This document shows, piece after piece, positions 8,598 to 19,200 of a DNA stretch of 64,000 bases (positions are counted from its first letter, which is position 1; each line of letters begins with the position of its first letter). The notes beneath the pieces are model-generated. The model saw only the letters and a list, made by a program, of their open reading frames with translations. It had not been told where the DNA came from and did not search any database. Source of the stretch: Arenicola marina (lineage: Eukaryota; Annelida; Polychaeta; Arenicolidae). The stretch spans positions 11,238,823 to 11,302,822 of the forward strand of contig OZ025252.1 of the NCBI GenBank assembly GCA_964019135.1. The letters run 5' to 3'. The translations under genes were made by a program, and so were the position numbers.

Positions 8598-11500
8598 ACG
8601 CCGTCAGAGGTATGTTACTGGCAGTAAGTCGATGTCGTGAGAGGTATATGTTACTGGCAATAAGTTGATGTCGTGAGAGGTATGTTACTGGCAGTAAGTC
8701 GATGTCGTGAGAGGTATATGTTACTGGCAATAAGTTGATGTCGTGAGAGGTATGTTACTGGCAGTAAGTCGATGTCGTGAGAGGTATGTTACTGACAGTA
8801 AGTCGATGTCGTGAGAGGTATGTTACTGGCAGTAAGTCGATGTCGTGAGAGGTATATGTTACTGGCAATAAGTTGATGTCGTGAGAGGTATGTTACTGGC
8901 AGTAAGTCGATGTCGTGAGAGGTATATGTTACTGGCAATAAGTTGATGTCGTGAGAGGTATGTTACTGGCAGTAAGTCGATGTCGTGAGAGGTATATGTT
9001 ACTGGCAATAAGTTGATGTCGTGAGAGGTATGTTACTGGCAGTAAGTCGATGTCGTGAGAGGTATGTTACTGACAGTAAGTCGATGTCGTGAGAGGTATG
9101 TTACTGGCAGTAAGTCGATGTCGTGAGAGGTATATGTTACTGGCAATAAGTTGATGTCGTGAGAGGTATGTTACTGGCAGTAAGTCGATGTCGTGAGAGG
9201 TATATGTTACTGGCAATAAGTTGATGTCGTGAGAGGTATGTTACTGGCAGTAAGTCGATGTCGTGAGAGGTATATGTTACTGGCAATAAGTTGATGTCGT
9301 GAGAGGTATGTTACTGGCAGTAAGTCGATGTCGTGAGAGGTATGTTACTGACAGTAAGTCGAGGTCGTGAGAGGTATGTTACTGGCAGTAAGTCGATGTC
9401 GTGAGAGGTATGTTACTGGCAGTAAGTCGATGCTGTGAGAGGTATGTTACTGGCAGTAAGTCGATGTCGTGAGAGGTATGTTACTGGCAGTAAGTCGATG
9501 TCGTGAGAGGTATGTTACTGGCAGTAAGTCGATGTCGTGAGAGGTATGTTACTGGCAGTAAGTCGATGTCGTGAGAGGTATGTTACTGGCAGTAAGTCGA
9601 TGTCGCGAGAGGTATGTTACTGGCAGTATGTCGATGTCGTGAGAGGTATGTTACTAGCAGTAAATCGATGTCGTGAGAGGTATGTTACTGGCACTAGGTC
9701 GATGTCGTGAGAGCTATGTTGCTGGCAGTAAGTCGATGTCGTGAGAGCTATGTTACTGGCAGTAAGTCGATGTCGTGAGAGGTATGTTACTGGCAGTAAG
9801 TCGATGTCGTGAGAGATATGTTACTGCCAGTAAGTCGATGCTGTGAGAGGTATGGTACTGGCAGTAAGTCGATGCTGTGAGAGGTATGTTACTGGCAGTC
9901 AGTCGATGTCGTGAGAGGTATGTTACTGGCAGTAAGTCGATGTCGTGAGAGGTATATTACTGGCATTAAGTCGATGTCGTGAGAGGTATGTTACTGGCAG
10001 TAGGCCGATGTCGTGATAGCTATGTTACTGGCAGTAAGTCGATGCTGTGAGAGGTATGTTACTGGCAGTAAGTCGATGCTGCGAGAGGTATGTACTGGCA
10101 GTAAGTCGATGCTGTGAGAGGTATGTTACTGGCAGTAAGTCGATGTCGTGAGAGGTATGTTACTGGCAGTCAGTCGATACCGTGAGAGGTATGTTACTGG
10201 CAGTCAGTCGATGTCGTGAGAGGTATGTTACTGGCAGTCAGTCGATACCGTGAGAGGTATGTTACTGGCAGTAAGTCGATGCTGCGAGAGGTATGTTACT
10301 GGCAGTAAGTCGATGCTGCGAGAGGTATGTACTGGCAGTAAGTCGATGCTGTGAGAGGTATGTTACTGGCAGTAAGTCGATGTCGTGAGAGGTATGTTAC
10401 TGGCAGTCAGTCGATACCGTGAGAGGTATGTTACTGGCAGTCAGTCGATGTCGTGAGAGGTATGTTACTGGCAGTCAGTCGATACCGTGAGAGGTATGTT
10501 ACTGGCAGTAAGTCGATGCTGTGAGAGGTATGTTACTGGCAGTAAGTCGATGCTGCGAGAGGTATGTACTGGCAGTAAGTCGATGCTGTGAGAGGTATGT
10601 TACTGGCAGTAAGTCGATGTCGTGAGAGGTATGTTACTGGCAGTAAATCGATGCTGTGAGAGGTATGTTACTGGCAGTCAGTCGATACCGTGAGAGGTAT
10701 GTTACTGGCAGTCAGTCGATACCGTGAGAGGTATGTTACTGGCAGTAAGTCGATGCTGCGAGAGGTATGTACTGGCAGTAAGTCGATGTCGTGAGAGGTA
10801 TGTTACTGGCAGTAAGTCGATACCGTGAGAGGTATGTTACTGGCAGTCAGTCGATACCGTGAGAGGTATGTTACTGGCAGTAAGTCGATGCTGTGAGAGG
10901 TATGTTACTGGCAGTCAGTCGATACCGTGAGAGGTATGTTACTGGCAGTCAGTCGATACCGTGAGAGGTATGTTACTGGCAGTAAGTCGATGCTGCGTGA
11001 GGTATGTTACTGGCAGTAAGTCGATGTCGTGAGAGGTATGTTACTGGCAGTCAGTCGATACCGTGAGAGGTATGTACTGGCAGTAAGTCGATGTCGTGAG
11101 AGGTATGTTACTGGCAGTAAGTCGATACCGTGAGAGGTATGTTACTGGCAGTAAGTCGATACCGTGAGAGGTATGTTACTGGCAGTCAGTCGATGCTGCG
11201 AGAGGTATGTACTGGCAGTAAGTCGATGCTGTGAGAGGTATGTTACTGGCAGTAAATCGATGCTGCGAGAGGTATGTACTGGCAGTAAGTCGATGCTGTG
11301 AGAGGTATGTTACTGGCAGTCAGTCGATGTCGTGAGAGGTATGTTACTGGCAGTAAGTCGATACCGTGAGAGGTATGTTACTGGCAGTCAGTCGATGCTG
11401 CGAGAGGTATGTTACTGGCAGTAAATCGATGCTGCGAGAGGTATGTACTGGCAGTAAGTCGATGCTGTGAGAGGTATGTTACTGGCAGTCAGTCGATGTC

Positions 11501-14189
11501 GTGAGAGGTATGTAACTGGCAGTCAGTCGATACCGTGAGAGGTATGTTACTGGCAGTCAGTCGATGCTGCGAGAGGTATGTACTGGCAGTAAGTCGATGC
11601 TGTGAGAGGTATGTTACTGGCAGTAAATCGATGCTGCGAGAGGTATGTACTGGCAGTAAGTCGATGCTGTGAGAGGTATGTTACTGGCAGTAAATCGATG
11701 CTGCGAGAGGTATGTACTGGCAGTAAGTCGATGCTGTGAGAGGTATGTTACTGGCAGTCAGTCGATACCGTGAGAGGTATGTTACTGGCAGTCAGTCGAT
11801 GTCGTGAGAGGTATGTAACTGGCAGTCAGTCGATACCGTGAGAGGTATGTTACTGGCAGTCAGTCGATGCTGCGAGAGGTATGTACTGGCAGTAAGTCGA
11901 TGCTGTGAGAGGTATGTTACTGGCAGTAAATCGATGCTGCGAGAGGTATGTACTGGCAGTAAGTCGATGCTGTGAGAGGTATGTTACTGGCAGTAAATCG
12001 ATGCTGCGAGAGGTATGTACTGGCAGTAAGTCGATGCTGTGAGAGGTATGTTACTGGCAGTCAGTCGATGTCGTGAGAGGTATGTTACTGGCAGTAAGTC
12101 GATACCGTGAGAGGTATGTTACTGGCAGTCAGTCGATGTCGTGAGAGGTATGTAACTGGCAGTCAGTCGATACCGTGAGAGGTATGTTACTGGCAGTCAG
12201 TCGATGCTGCGAGAGGTATGTTACTGGCAGTAAGTCGATGCTGTGATAGGTATGTTACTGGCAGTAAGTCGATGCTGCGAGAGGTATGTACTGGCAGTAA
12301 GTCGATGCTGTGAGAGGTATGTTACTGGCAGTAAATCGATGCTGCGAGAGGTATGTTACTGGCAGTAAGTCGATGCTGCGAGAGGTATGTACTGGCAGTA
12401 AGTCGATGCTGTGAGAGGTATGTTACTGGCAGTAAATCGATGCTGCGAGAGGTATGTACTGGCAGTAAGTCGATGTCGTGAGAGGTATGTTACTGGCAGT
12501 AAGTCGATACCGTGAGAGGTATGTTACTGGCAGTCAGTCGATGTCGTGAGAGGTATGTTACTGGCAGTCAGTCGATACCGTGAGAGGTATGTTACTGGCA
12601 GTAAGTCGATGCTGTGAGAGGTATGTTACTGGCAGTAAATCGATGCTGCGAGAGGTATGTACTGGCAGTAAGTCGATGCTGTGAGAGGTATGTTACTGGC
12701 AGTAAGTCGATGTCGTGAGAGGTATGTTACTGGCAGTAAGTCGATGTCGTGAGAGGTATGTTACTGGCAGTAAGTCGATGCTGCGAGAGGTATGTACTGG
12801 CAGTAAGTCGATGCTGTGAGAGGTATGTTACTGGCAGTCAGTCGATGTCGTGAGAGGTATGTTACTGGCAGTCAGTCGATGTCGTGAGAGGTATGTTACT
12901 GGCAGTAAGTAGACACCGTGAGAGGTATGTTACTGGCAATAAGTCGATGTCGTGAGAGGTATGTTACTGGCAGTAAGTCGATGCTGTGAGAGGTATGTTA
13001 CTGGCAGTAAGTCGATGTCGTGAGAGGTATGTTACTGGCAGTGAGTCGATGATGTGAGAGGTATGTTACTGGCAGTAAGTCGATGTCGTGAGAGGTATGT
13101 TACTGGCAGTAAGTCGATGTCGTGAGAGGTATGTTACTGGCAGTAAGTCGATGTCGTGAGAGGTATGTTACTGGCAGTAAGTCGATGATGTGAGAGGTAT
13201 GTTACTGGCAGTAAGTCGATGTCGTGAGAGGTATGTTACTGGCAGTCAGTCGATGTCGTGAGAGGTATGTTACTGGCAGTAAGTCGATGTCGTGAGAGGT
13301 ATGTTACTGGCAGTAAGTCGATGTGGTGAGAGGTATGTTACTGGCAGTGAGTCGATGTCGCGAGAGGTATGTTTCTGGCAGTAAGTCGATACTGTGAGAG
13401 GTATGTTACTGGCAGTAAGTCGATGTCGTGAGAGGTATGTTACTGGCAGTAAGTGGATGCTGTGAGACGTAGGCCTGTGTTACTGGCAGTAAGTCGATGT
13501 CGCGAGAGGTATGTTTCTGGCAGTAAGTCGATGTCGTGAGAGGTATGTTACTGGAAGTATGTCGATGTCGTGAGAGGTATGTTACTGGAAGTAAGTCCAT
13601 GTCGTGAGAGGTATGTTACTGGCAGTAGGTCGAGGTCGTGAGAGGTATGTTACTGGCAGTAAGTCGATGTCGTGAGAGGTATGTTACTGGCAGTACGTCG
13701 ATGCTGTGAGAGATATGTTACTGGCAGTAAGTCGATACTGTGAGAGGTATGTTACTGGCAGTAAGTCGATGTCGTGAGAGGTATGTTACTGGCAGTAAGT
13801 CGCTGTTGTGAGAAGTATGTTACTGGCAGTAAGTCGATACTGTGAGAGGTATGTTACTGGCAGTAAGTCGATGCTGTGAGAGGTATGTTACTGGCAGTAA
13901 GTCGATGTCGTGAGAGGTATGTTACTGGCAGTAAGTCGATGTCGTGAGAGATATGTTACTGGCAGTAAGTCGATGCTGTGAGAGCTATGTTGCTGGCAGT
14001 AAGTCGATGTCGTGAGAGGTATGTTACTGGCCGTAAGTCGATGCTGTGAGAGCTATGTTACTGGCAGTAAGTCGATGTCGTGAGAGGTATGTTACTGGCA
14101 GTAAGTCGATGTGAGAGGTATGGTACTGGCAGTAAGTCGATGCTGTGAGAGGTATGTTGCTGGCAGTAAGTCGATGTGAGAGGTATGTA
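8598..14189. repeat. 34-bp minisatellite, about 165 copies
   Basis: The main unit is 34 bp and contains GAGAGGTATGTTACTGGCAG followed by TAAGTCGATGTCGT. Variants of 33 bp (GTACTGG in place of GTTACTGG) and 36 bp (GTATATG) are common. From about 8612 to 9350, 34-bp and 36-bp units alternate and form three copies of a 278-bp higher-order repeat, marked by the GACAG variant at 8794, 9072 and 9350. The middle (10-13 kb) mixes GATGTCGT, GATGCTGC and GATACCGT variants in blocks. Each unit carries two splice-donor-like motifs, AGGTATGT and CAGTAAGT. Because of indels no long frame runs through it. Confidence 0.97.
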
Positions 14190-14489
14190 TGCGCACACCT
14201 TTACCAAATATGCCAGGTAAAAAGTAACAAGTATAATCCGAGCCAAGAGTTCGCCCCAGCGCTCCACAGAACTCACATTGCGGCCAAAACATAGGAAGTG
14301 CCAGTCACGAGCGGTGAGCGATAATAGATCAGGTGACAGGGGACAGCAGCGATCCGTCTTCATTCAGGGGTTTGGTTTCCGACTGCAGAAAGACGACTTT
14401 GAAGGATGGGACGGGGAGAGGGCAGCAGGTATCATCTCTGGCAAATATTGCGTCAACTCCCCCTCTAAACAGAATCCACAACTCGGGCC
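14190..14489. other. Low-copy DNA between the 34-bp array and the NADAR-like fragment
   Basis: It may hold decayed ORF1 sequence of the plus-strand LINE remnant. A plus-strand frame runs through it (14278-14577), but I recognise no motif in its product. Confidence 0.35.
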
Positions 14490-14774
14490 GTGTTCGCAAA
14501 GATTTCTTATAAACAATTCCCTATTTTTATTAAAGCACTTTTGCTCCGTGAAGAAAATTTCGATATTATCTCAATGATTACGCAGCAACTGTCGCTTCTG
14601 GCGACAGAAAACCGAACACTGGCAGAGGCATCCTTGAACAAGTTCTGGGGCACGGGACTGCACCTCGGACACCCGCGCACCTTCATCCAAACAGACTGGA
14701 CGGGCCAGAATCATCTGGGACAGATCATGGAAAAGGTGCGCAATAAACTCGGAATAAAAATAAAATTGGTGTAG
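14490..14774 (+). pseudogene. NADAR/YbiA-like domain fragment, probable C-terminus of a LINE ORF1
   Basis: A 94-codon frame ending in TAG. Residues 36-39 LLAT, 44-48 LAEAS, 52-57 FWGTGL, 70-77 with Trp, then QNHLG, and 79-84 ending in a Val-Arg pair reproduce the C-terminal half of the NADAR (YbiA/DUF1768) fold in the right order and spacing. The family's N-terminal half was not found in frame, and the apparent start is a GTG, so the piece is truncated or frameshifted. YbiA-type proteins are N-glycosidases acting on riboflavin intermediates, and NADAR domains are linked to NAD and ADP-ribose chemistry. Here the fragment lies 613 bp upstream of an L1/Tx1-like endonuclease on the same strand, the place where an ORF1 would end. 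That link is inference. Confidence 0.6.
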
Positions 14775-15387
14775 TCACCGTTTCAGAGGACAAAAATATA
14801 TTGTACGATAAAAGGATTAGTGGCGTCTGGTAACGGTATGTTTCACTCAGATTGCAATTCACGCACGATGTGAGATATGCTAATCGGCATGTCGTATATT
14901 TCTCTCGGAAACTGTCATCGCAGACGTTGTACCACCGGTAACAACTTCAGAAAAGGAACTCACCAGGTGATGCAGATGTAGATTGCATCATGATTGATAC
15001 CCATAGCAATCGTACTATAGAGCATTAATTGACATGCTTCAGTTTCCCATCGTTCAGGGACTTACAAAAGGACCCTGCATAAATAGAAAAACACTTGATT
15101 TGTAGATGTTACCTTCTCGGTTACAATTTCCTGTTACTACGTGTATATCGTAATTTTTTCGGATAATCCAGTTGTGGTGCTGGTAAGAGATTGGTGTTGT
15201 ATGTTGGTAAAATTAACTAGATGCACGATGCGGCACCGGTATTAGGTTTGGGAATCATGTTTCTCTCCCTACGCCAGCCCAAAGCTAATGAATATTTTAC
15301 ATAACTATATTTGTTTACACCAAAGACCTTCAGCATATGAGAGCACGCCAAATGACACTGATCCACCATGTACTTTGATGGCTAACA
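14775..15387. other. Spacer between the NADAR-like fragment and the L1/Tx1-like endonuclease
   Basis: AT-rich, with no open frame of note. It is comparable in length to the 511-bp gap between ORF1 and ORF2 in the minus-strand LINE. Confidence 0.35.
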
Positions 15388-16072
15388 ATGAACCAAATGA
15401 ATATAAGTAGTTTCAATACACGAGGCCTAGGAGACGCTATTAAACGCAAAATGATATTTGATCATATGGCATATCACCATCCTGGGATAATGTTCTTTCA
15501 AGAAACACATACTGACAAAAAGGCAGAAATTTTATGGAGAAAACGTCTGAAAGGACAATTATTTTTTTCGCACGGGACCACTAAACGTTGTGGTGTGGCT
15601 ATAGTTATCCCTGTCAATTATAATATAAAAATGCATAATCAAGTGTGTGACAAAGAAGGACGATATATCATCTTAGATGTAGAGATATGTGGCCGAAGAT
15701 ACACGCTTATGAATGTCTACGCCCCAACAAAAGACTTTCCAAAAAAACAGATGGCTTTCCTAGAGGAAATATCACAAGCTCTTAAGGAGCATGCAGAAAA
15801 CTTTATTGCAGATAATTATCGGAGAAGATTTTAATGTTTGTATTAATCCAGAACTGGACAAAAGTGGGGGAAAACAGGAAAAACAGAGCGATTATGCAAA
15901 ACATATATTAGAATTCATGGAGACGTTTGATCTCCAAGACATCTGGCGAGTCCGTAACCCCGATACTAGGCGTTTCACGAGAAGTCAAAATACAAAATCT
16001 GGCCTTGTACATTCCAGAATAGATTTTTTACTCACCTCAGCGAATCTAGCAGCCCTTCATTTTCATTATTAA
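15388..16072 (+). pseudogene. L1/Tx1-like LINE endonuclease, frameshifted and truncated
   Basis: Two plus-strand frames make one domain. The first (15388-15834) starts MNISSFNTRGL with the catalytic Asn at residue 10, then FFQETH (36-41), GVAIVI (69-74) and LMNVYAPT (107-114). The second (15791-16072) continues with GEDFNVCINPELD (11-23) and HSRIDFLLTS (74-83). The frameshift lies near 15805-15820. The usual GGDFN reads GEDFN, and the terminal SDH motif is missing because the frame stops at 16072. No reverse transcriptase follows; a hairpin and then a 12-kb minisatellite begin instead. The style (SFNTRGL, SRIDFLL) is L1/Tx1 and differs from the minus-strand element. Confidence 0.85.
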
Positions 16073-16091
16073 TGAAAATTGGCGGGCTGCT
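16048..16091. other. Imperfect hairpin at the broken end of the endonuclease
   Basis: AGCAGCCC (16048-16055) pairs with GGGCTGCT (16084-16091) and ATTTTCATTA (16059-16068) with TAATGAAAAT (16070-16079), leaving a 3/4-nt internal loop. It sits exactly where homology to the endonuclease ends. Confidence 0.6.
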
Positions 16092-16251
16092 ACAGCTTGA
16101 TGTCGGGCCAATAAAATGCCTAACGCCAAGCAAAACTCGCGCTATTACTATTATTACGAGTTGAATTTAAATTTAAGGCGTTGACTTGTCTCTGCTTCTT
16201 TGGTTTAATTTCCGCATGCAACGACCAAAGTAAAGCATTTTGGGACTGACC

Positions 16252-19200
16252 GCCTCTCCTCCCTTCTCTCTCCCCTCTGGGCCGCCTCTCCTCCCTTTTC
16301 TCTCCCCTCTGGGCCGCCTCTCCTCCCTTCGCTCTCCCCTATAGGCCGCCTCTCCTCCCTTCCCCCTCCCCTCTGGGCCGCGTCTCCTCCCTTCTCTCTC
16401 CCCTCTGGGCCGCGTCCTCCCTTCTCTCTCCCCTCAGGGCCGCCTCTCCTCCCTTCGCTCTCCCCTATAGGCCGCCTCTCCTCCCTTCCCCCTCCCCTCT
16501 GGGCCGCCTCTCCTCCCTTCTCTCTCCCCTATAGGCCGCCTCTCCTCCCTTCCCCCTCCCCTCTGGGCCGCCTCTCCTCCCTTCTCTCTTCCTTCTGGGC
16601 CGCCTCTCCTCCCTTCGCTCTCCCCTATAGGCCGCCTCTCCTCCCTTCCCCCTCCCCTCTGGGCCGCCTCTCCTCCCTTCTCCCTCCCCTCTGGGCCGCC
16701 TCTCCTCCCTTCTCCCTCCCCTCTGGACTCTCTCTCCTCCCTTCTCCCTCCCCTCTGGGCCGCTTCTCCTCCCTTATCTCTCCCCTCTGGGCCGCCTCTC
16801 CTCCCTTCTCTCTCCCCTCTGGGCCGCCTCTCCTCCCTTCTCCCTCCCCTCTGGGCCGCCTCTCCTCCCATCCCTCTCCCCTCTGGGCCGCCTCTAGTCC
16901 CTTTCTCTCTCCCTCTGGGCCGCCTCTCCTCCCTTCTCCCTCCCCTCTGGACTCTCTCTCCTCCCTTCTCCCTCCCCTCTGGGCCGCTTCTCCTCCCTTA
17001 TCTCTCCCCTCTGGGCCGCCTCTCCTCCCATCCCCCTCCCCTCTGGGCCGCCTCTCCTCCCTTCTCCCTCCCCTCTGGGCCGCCTCTCCTCCCTTCTCCC
17101 TCCCCTCTGGGCCGCCTCTCCTCCCATCCCCCTCCCCGCTGGGCCGCCTCTCCTCCCTTCTCTCTCCCCTCTGGGCCGCCTCTCCTCCCTTCTCTCTCCC
17201 CTCTGGGCCGCCTCTCCTCTCTCCCCTCTGGGCCGCCTCTCCTCCCTTCTCTCTCCCCTCTGGGCCGCCTCTCCTCCCTTCTCTCTCCCCTCTAGGCCGC
17301 CTCTAGTCCCTTTCTCTCTCCCTCTGGGCCGCCTCTCCTCCCTTCTCCCTCCCCTCTGGACTCTCTCTCCTCCCTTCTCCCTCCCCTCTGGGCCGCCTCT
17401 CCTCCCTTCCCTCTCCCCTCTGGGCCGCCTCTCCTCCCTTCTCCCTCCCCTCTGGGCCGCCTCTCCTCCCATCCCCCTCCCCTCTGGGCCGCCTCTAGTC
17501 CCTTTCTCTCTACCTCTGGGCCGCCTCTCCTCCCTTCTCCCTCCCCTCTGGACTCTCTCTCCTCCCTTCTCTCTCCCCTCTGGGCCGCCTCTCCTCCCTT
17601 CTCTCTCCCCTCTAGGCCGCCTCTAGTCCCTTTCTCTCTCCCTCTGGGCCGCCTCTCCTCCCTTCTCCCTCCCCTCTGGACTCTCTCTCCTCCCTTCTCC
17701 CTCCCCTCTGGGCCGCTTCTCCTCCCTTATCTCTCCCCTCTGGGCCGCCTCTCCTCCCTTCCCTCTCCCCTCTGGGCCGCCTCTCCTCCCTTCTCTCTCC
17801 CCTCTGGGCCGCCTCTCCTCCCTTCTCTCTCCCCTCTAGGCCGCTTCTAGTCCCTTTCTCTCTCCCTCTGGGCCGCCTCTCCTCCCTTCTCCCTCCCCTC
17901 TGGACTCTCTCTCCTCCCTTCTCCCTCCCCTCTGGGCCGCTTCTCCTCCCTTATCTCTCCCCTCTGGGCCGCCTCTCCTCCCTTCTCTCTCCCCTCTGGG
18001 CCGCCTCTCCTCCCTTCTCTCTCCCCTCTGGGCCGCCTCTCCTCTCTTCTCTCTCCCCTCTGGGCCGCCTCTCCTCCCTTCTCTCTTCCTTCTGGGCCGC
18101 CTCTCCTCCCTTCGCTCTCCCCTATAGGCCGCCTCTCCTCCCTTCTCCCTCCCCTCTGGGCCGCCTCTCCTCCCTTCTCCCTCCCCTCTGGGCCGCCTCT
18201 CCTCCCTTCTCCCTCCCCTATAGGCCGCCTCTCCTCCCTTCTCCCTCCCCTCTGGGCCGCCTCTCCTCCCATCCCCCTCCCCTCTGGGCCGCCTCTCCTC
18301 CCTTATCTCTCCCCTCTGGGCCGCCTCTCCTCCCTTCTCTCTCCCCTCTGGGCCGCCTCTCCTCTCTTCTCTCTCCCCTCTGGGCCGCCTCTCCTCCCTT
18401 CTCTCCCCCCTCTGGGCCGCCTCTCCTCTCTTCTCTCTCCCCTCTGGGCCGCCTCTCCTCCCTTCTCTCTCCCCTCTGGGCCGCCTCTCCTCCCATCCCC
18501 CTACCCTCTGGGCCGCCTCTCCTCCCTTCTCTCTTCCTTCTGGGCCGCCTCTCCTCCCATCCCCCTCCCCTCTGGGCCGCCTCTCCTCCCTTCTCCCTCC
18601 CCTCTGGGCCGCCTCCTCCCTTCTCCCTCCCCTCTGGGCCGCCTCTCCTCCCATCCCCCTCCCCTCTGGGCCGCCTCTCCTCCCTTCTCTCTTCCTTCTG
18701 GGCCGCCTCTCCTCCCTTCGCTCTCCCCTATAGGCAGCCTCTCCTCCCTTCTCCCTTCCCTCTGGGCCGCCTCTCCTCCCTTCTCCCTCCCCTCAGGGCC
18801 GCCTCTCCTCCCTTCGCTCTCCCCTATAGGCCGCCTCTCCTCCCTTCCCCCTCCCCTCTGGGCCGCCTCTCCTCCCTTCTCTCTCCCCTTTGGGCCGCGT
18901 CTCCTCCCTTCTCTCTCCCCTCAGGGCCGCGTCTCCTCCCTTCTCTCTCCCCTCTGAGCCGCCTCTCTTCCCTTCTCCCTCCCCTCTGGGCCGCGTCTCC
19001 TCCCTTCTCTCTCCCCTCTGAGCCGCCTCTCTTCCCTTCTCCCTCCCCTCTGGGGCGCGTCTCCTCCCTTCTCTCTCCCCTCTGGGCCGCGTCTCCTCCC
19101 TTCTCTCTCCCCTCTGGGCCGCCTCTCTTCCCTTCTCCCTCCCTTCTGGGCCGCGTCTCCTCCCTTCTCTCTCCCCTCTGGGCCGCCTCTCCTCCCTTCT

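Noticed and set aside
8598..14189. CRISPR array
   Set aside because: Units are contiguous, with no variable spacers, and the context is eukaryotic.
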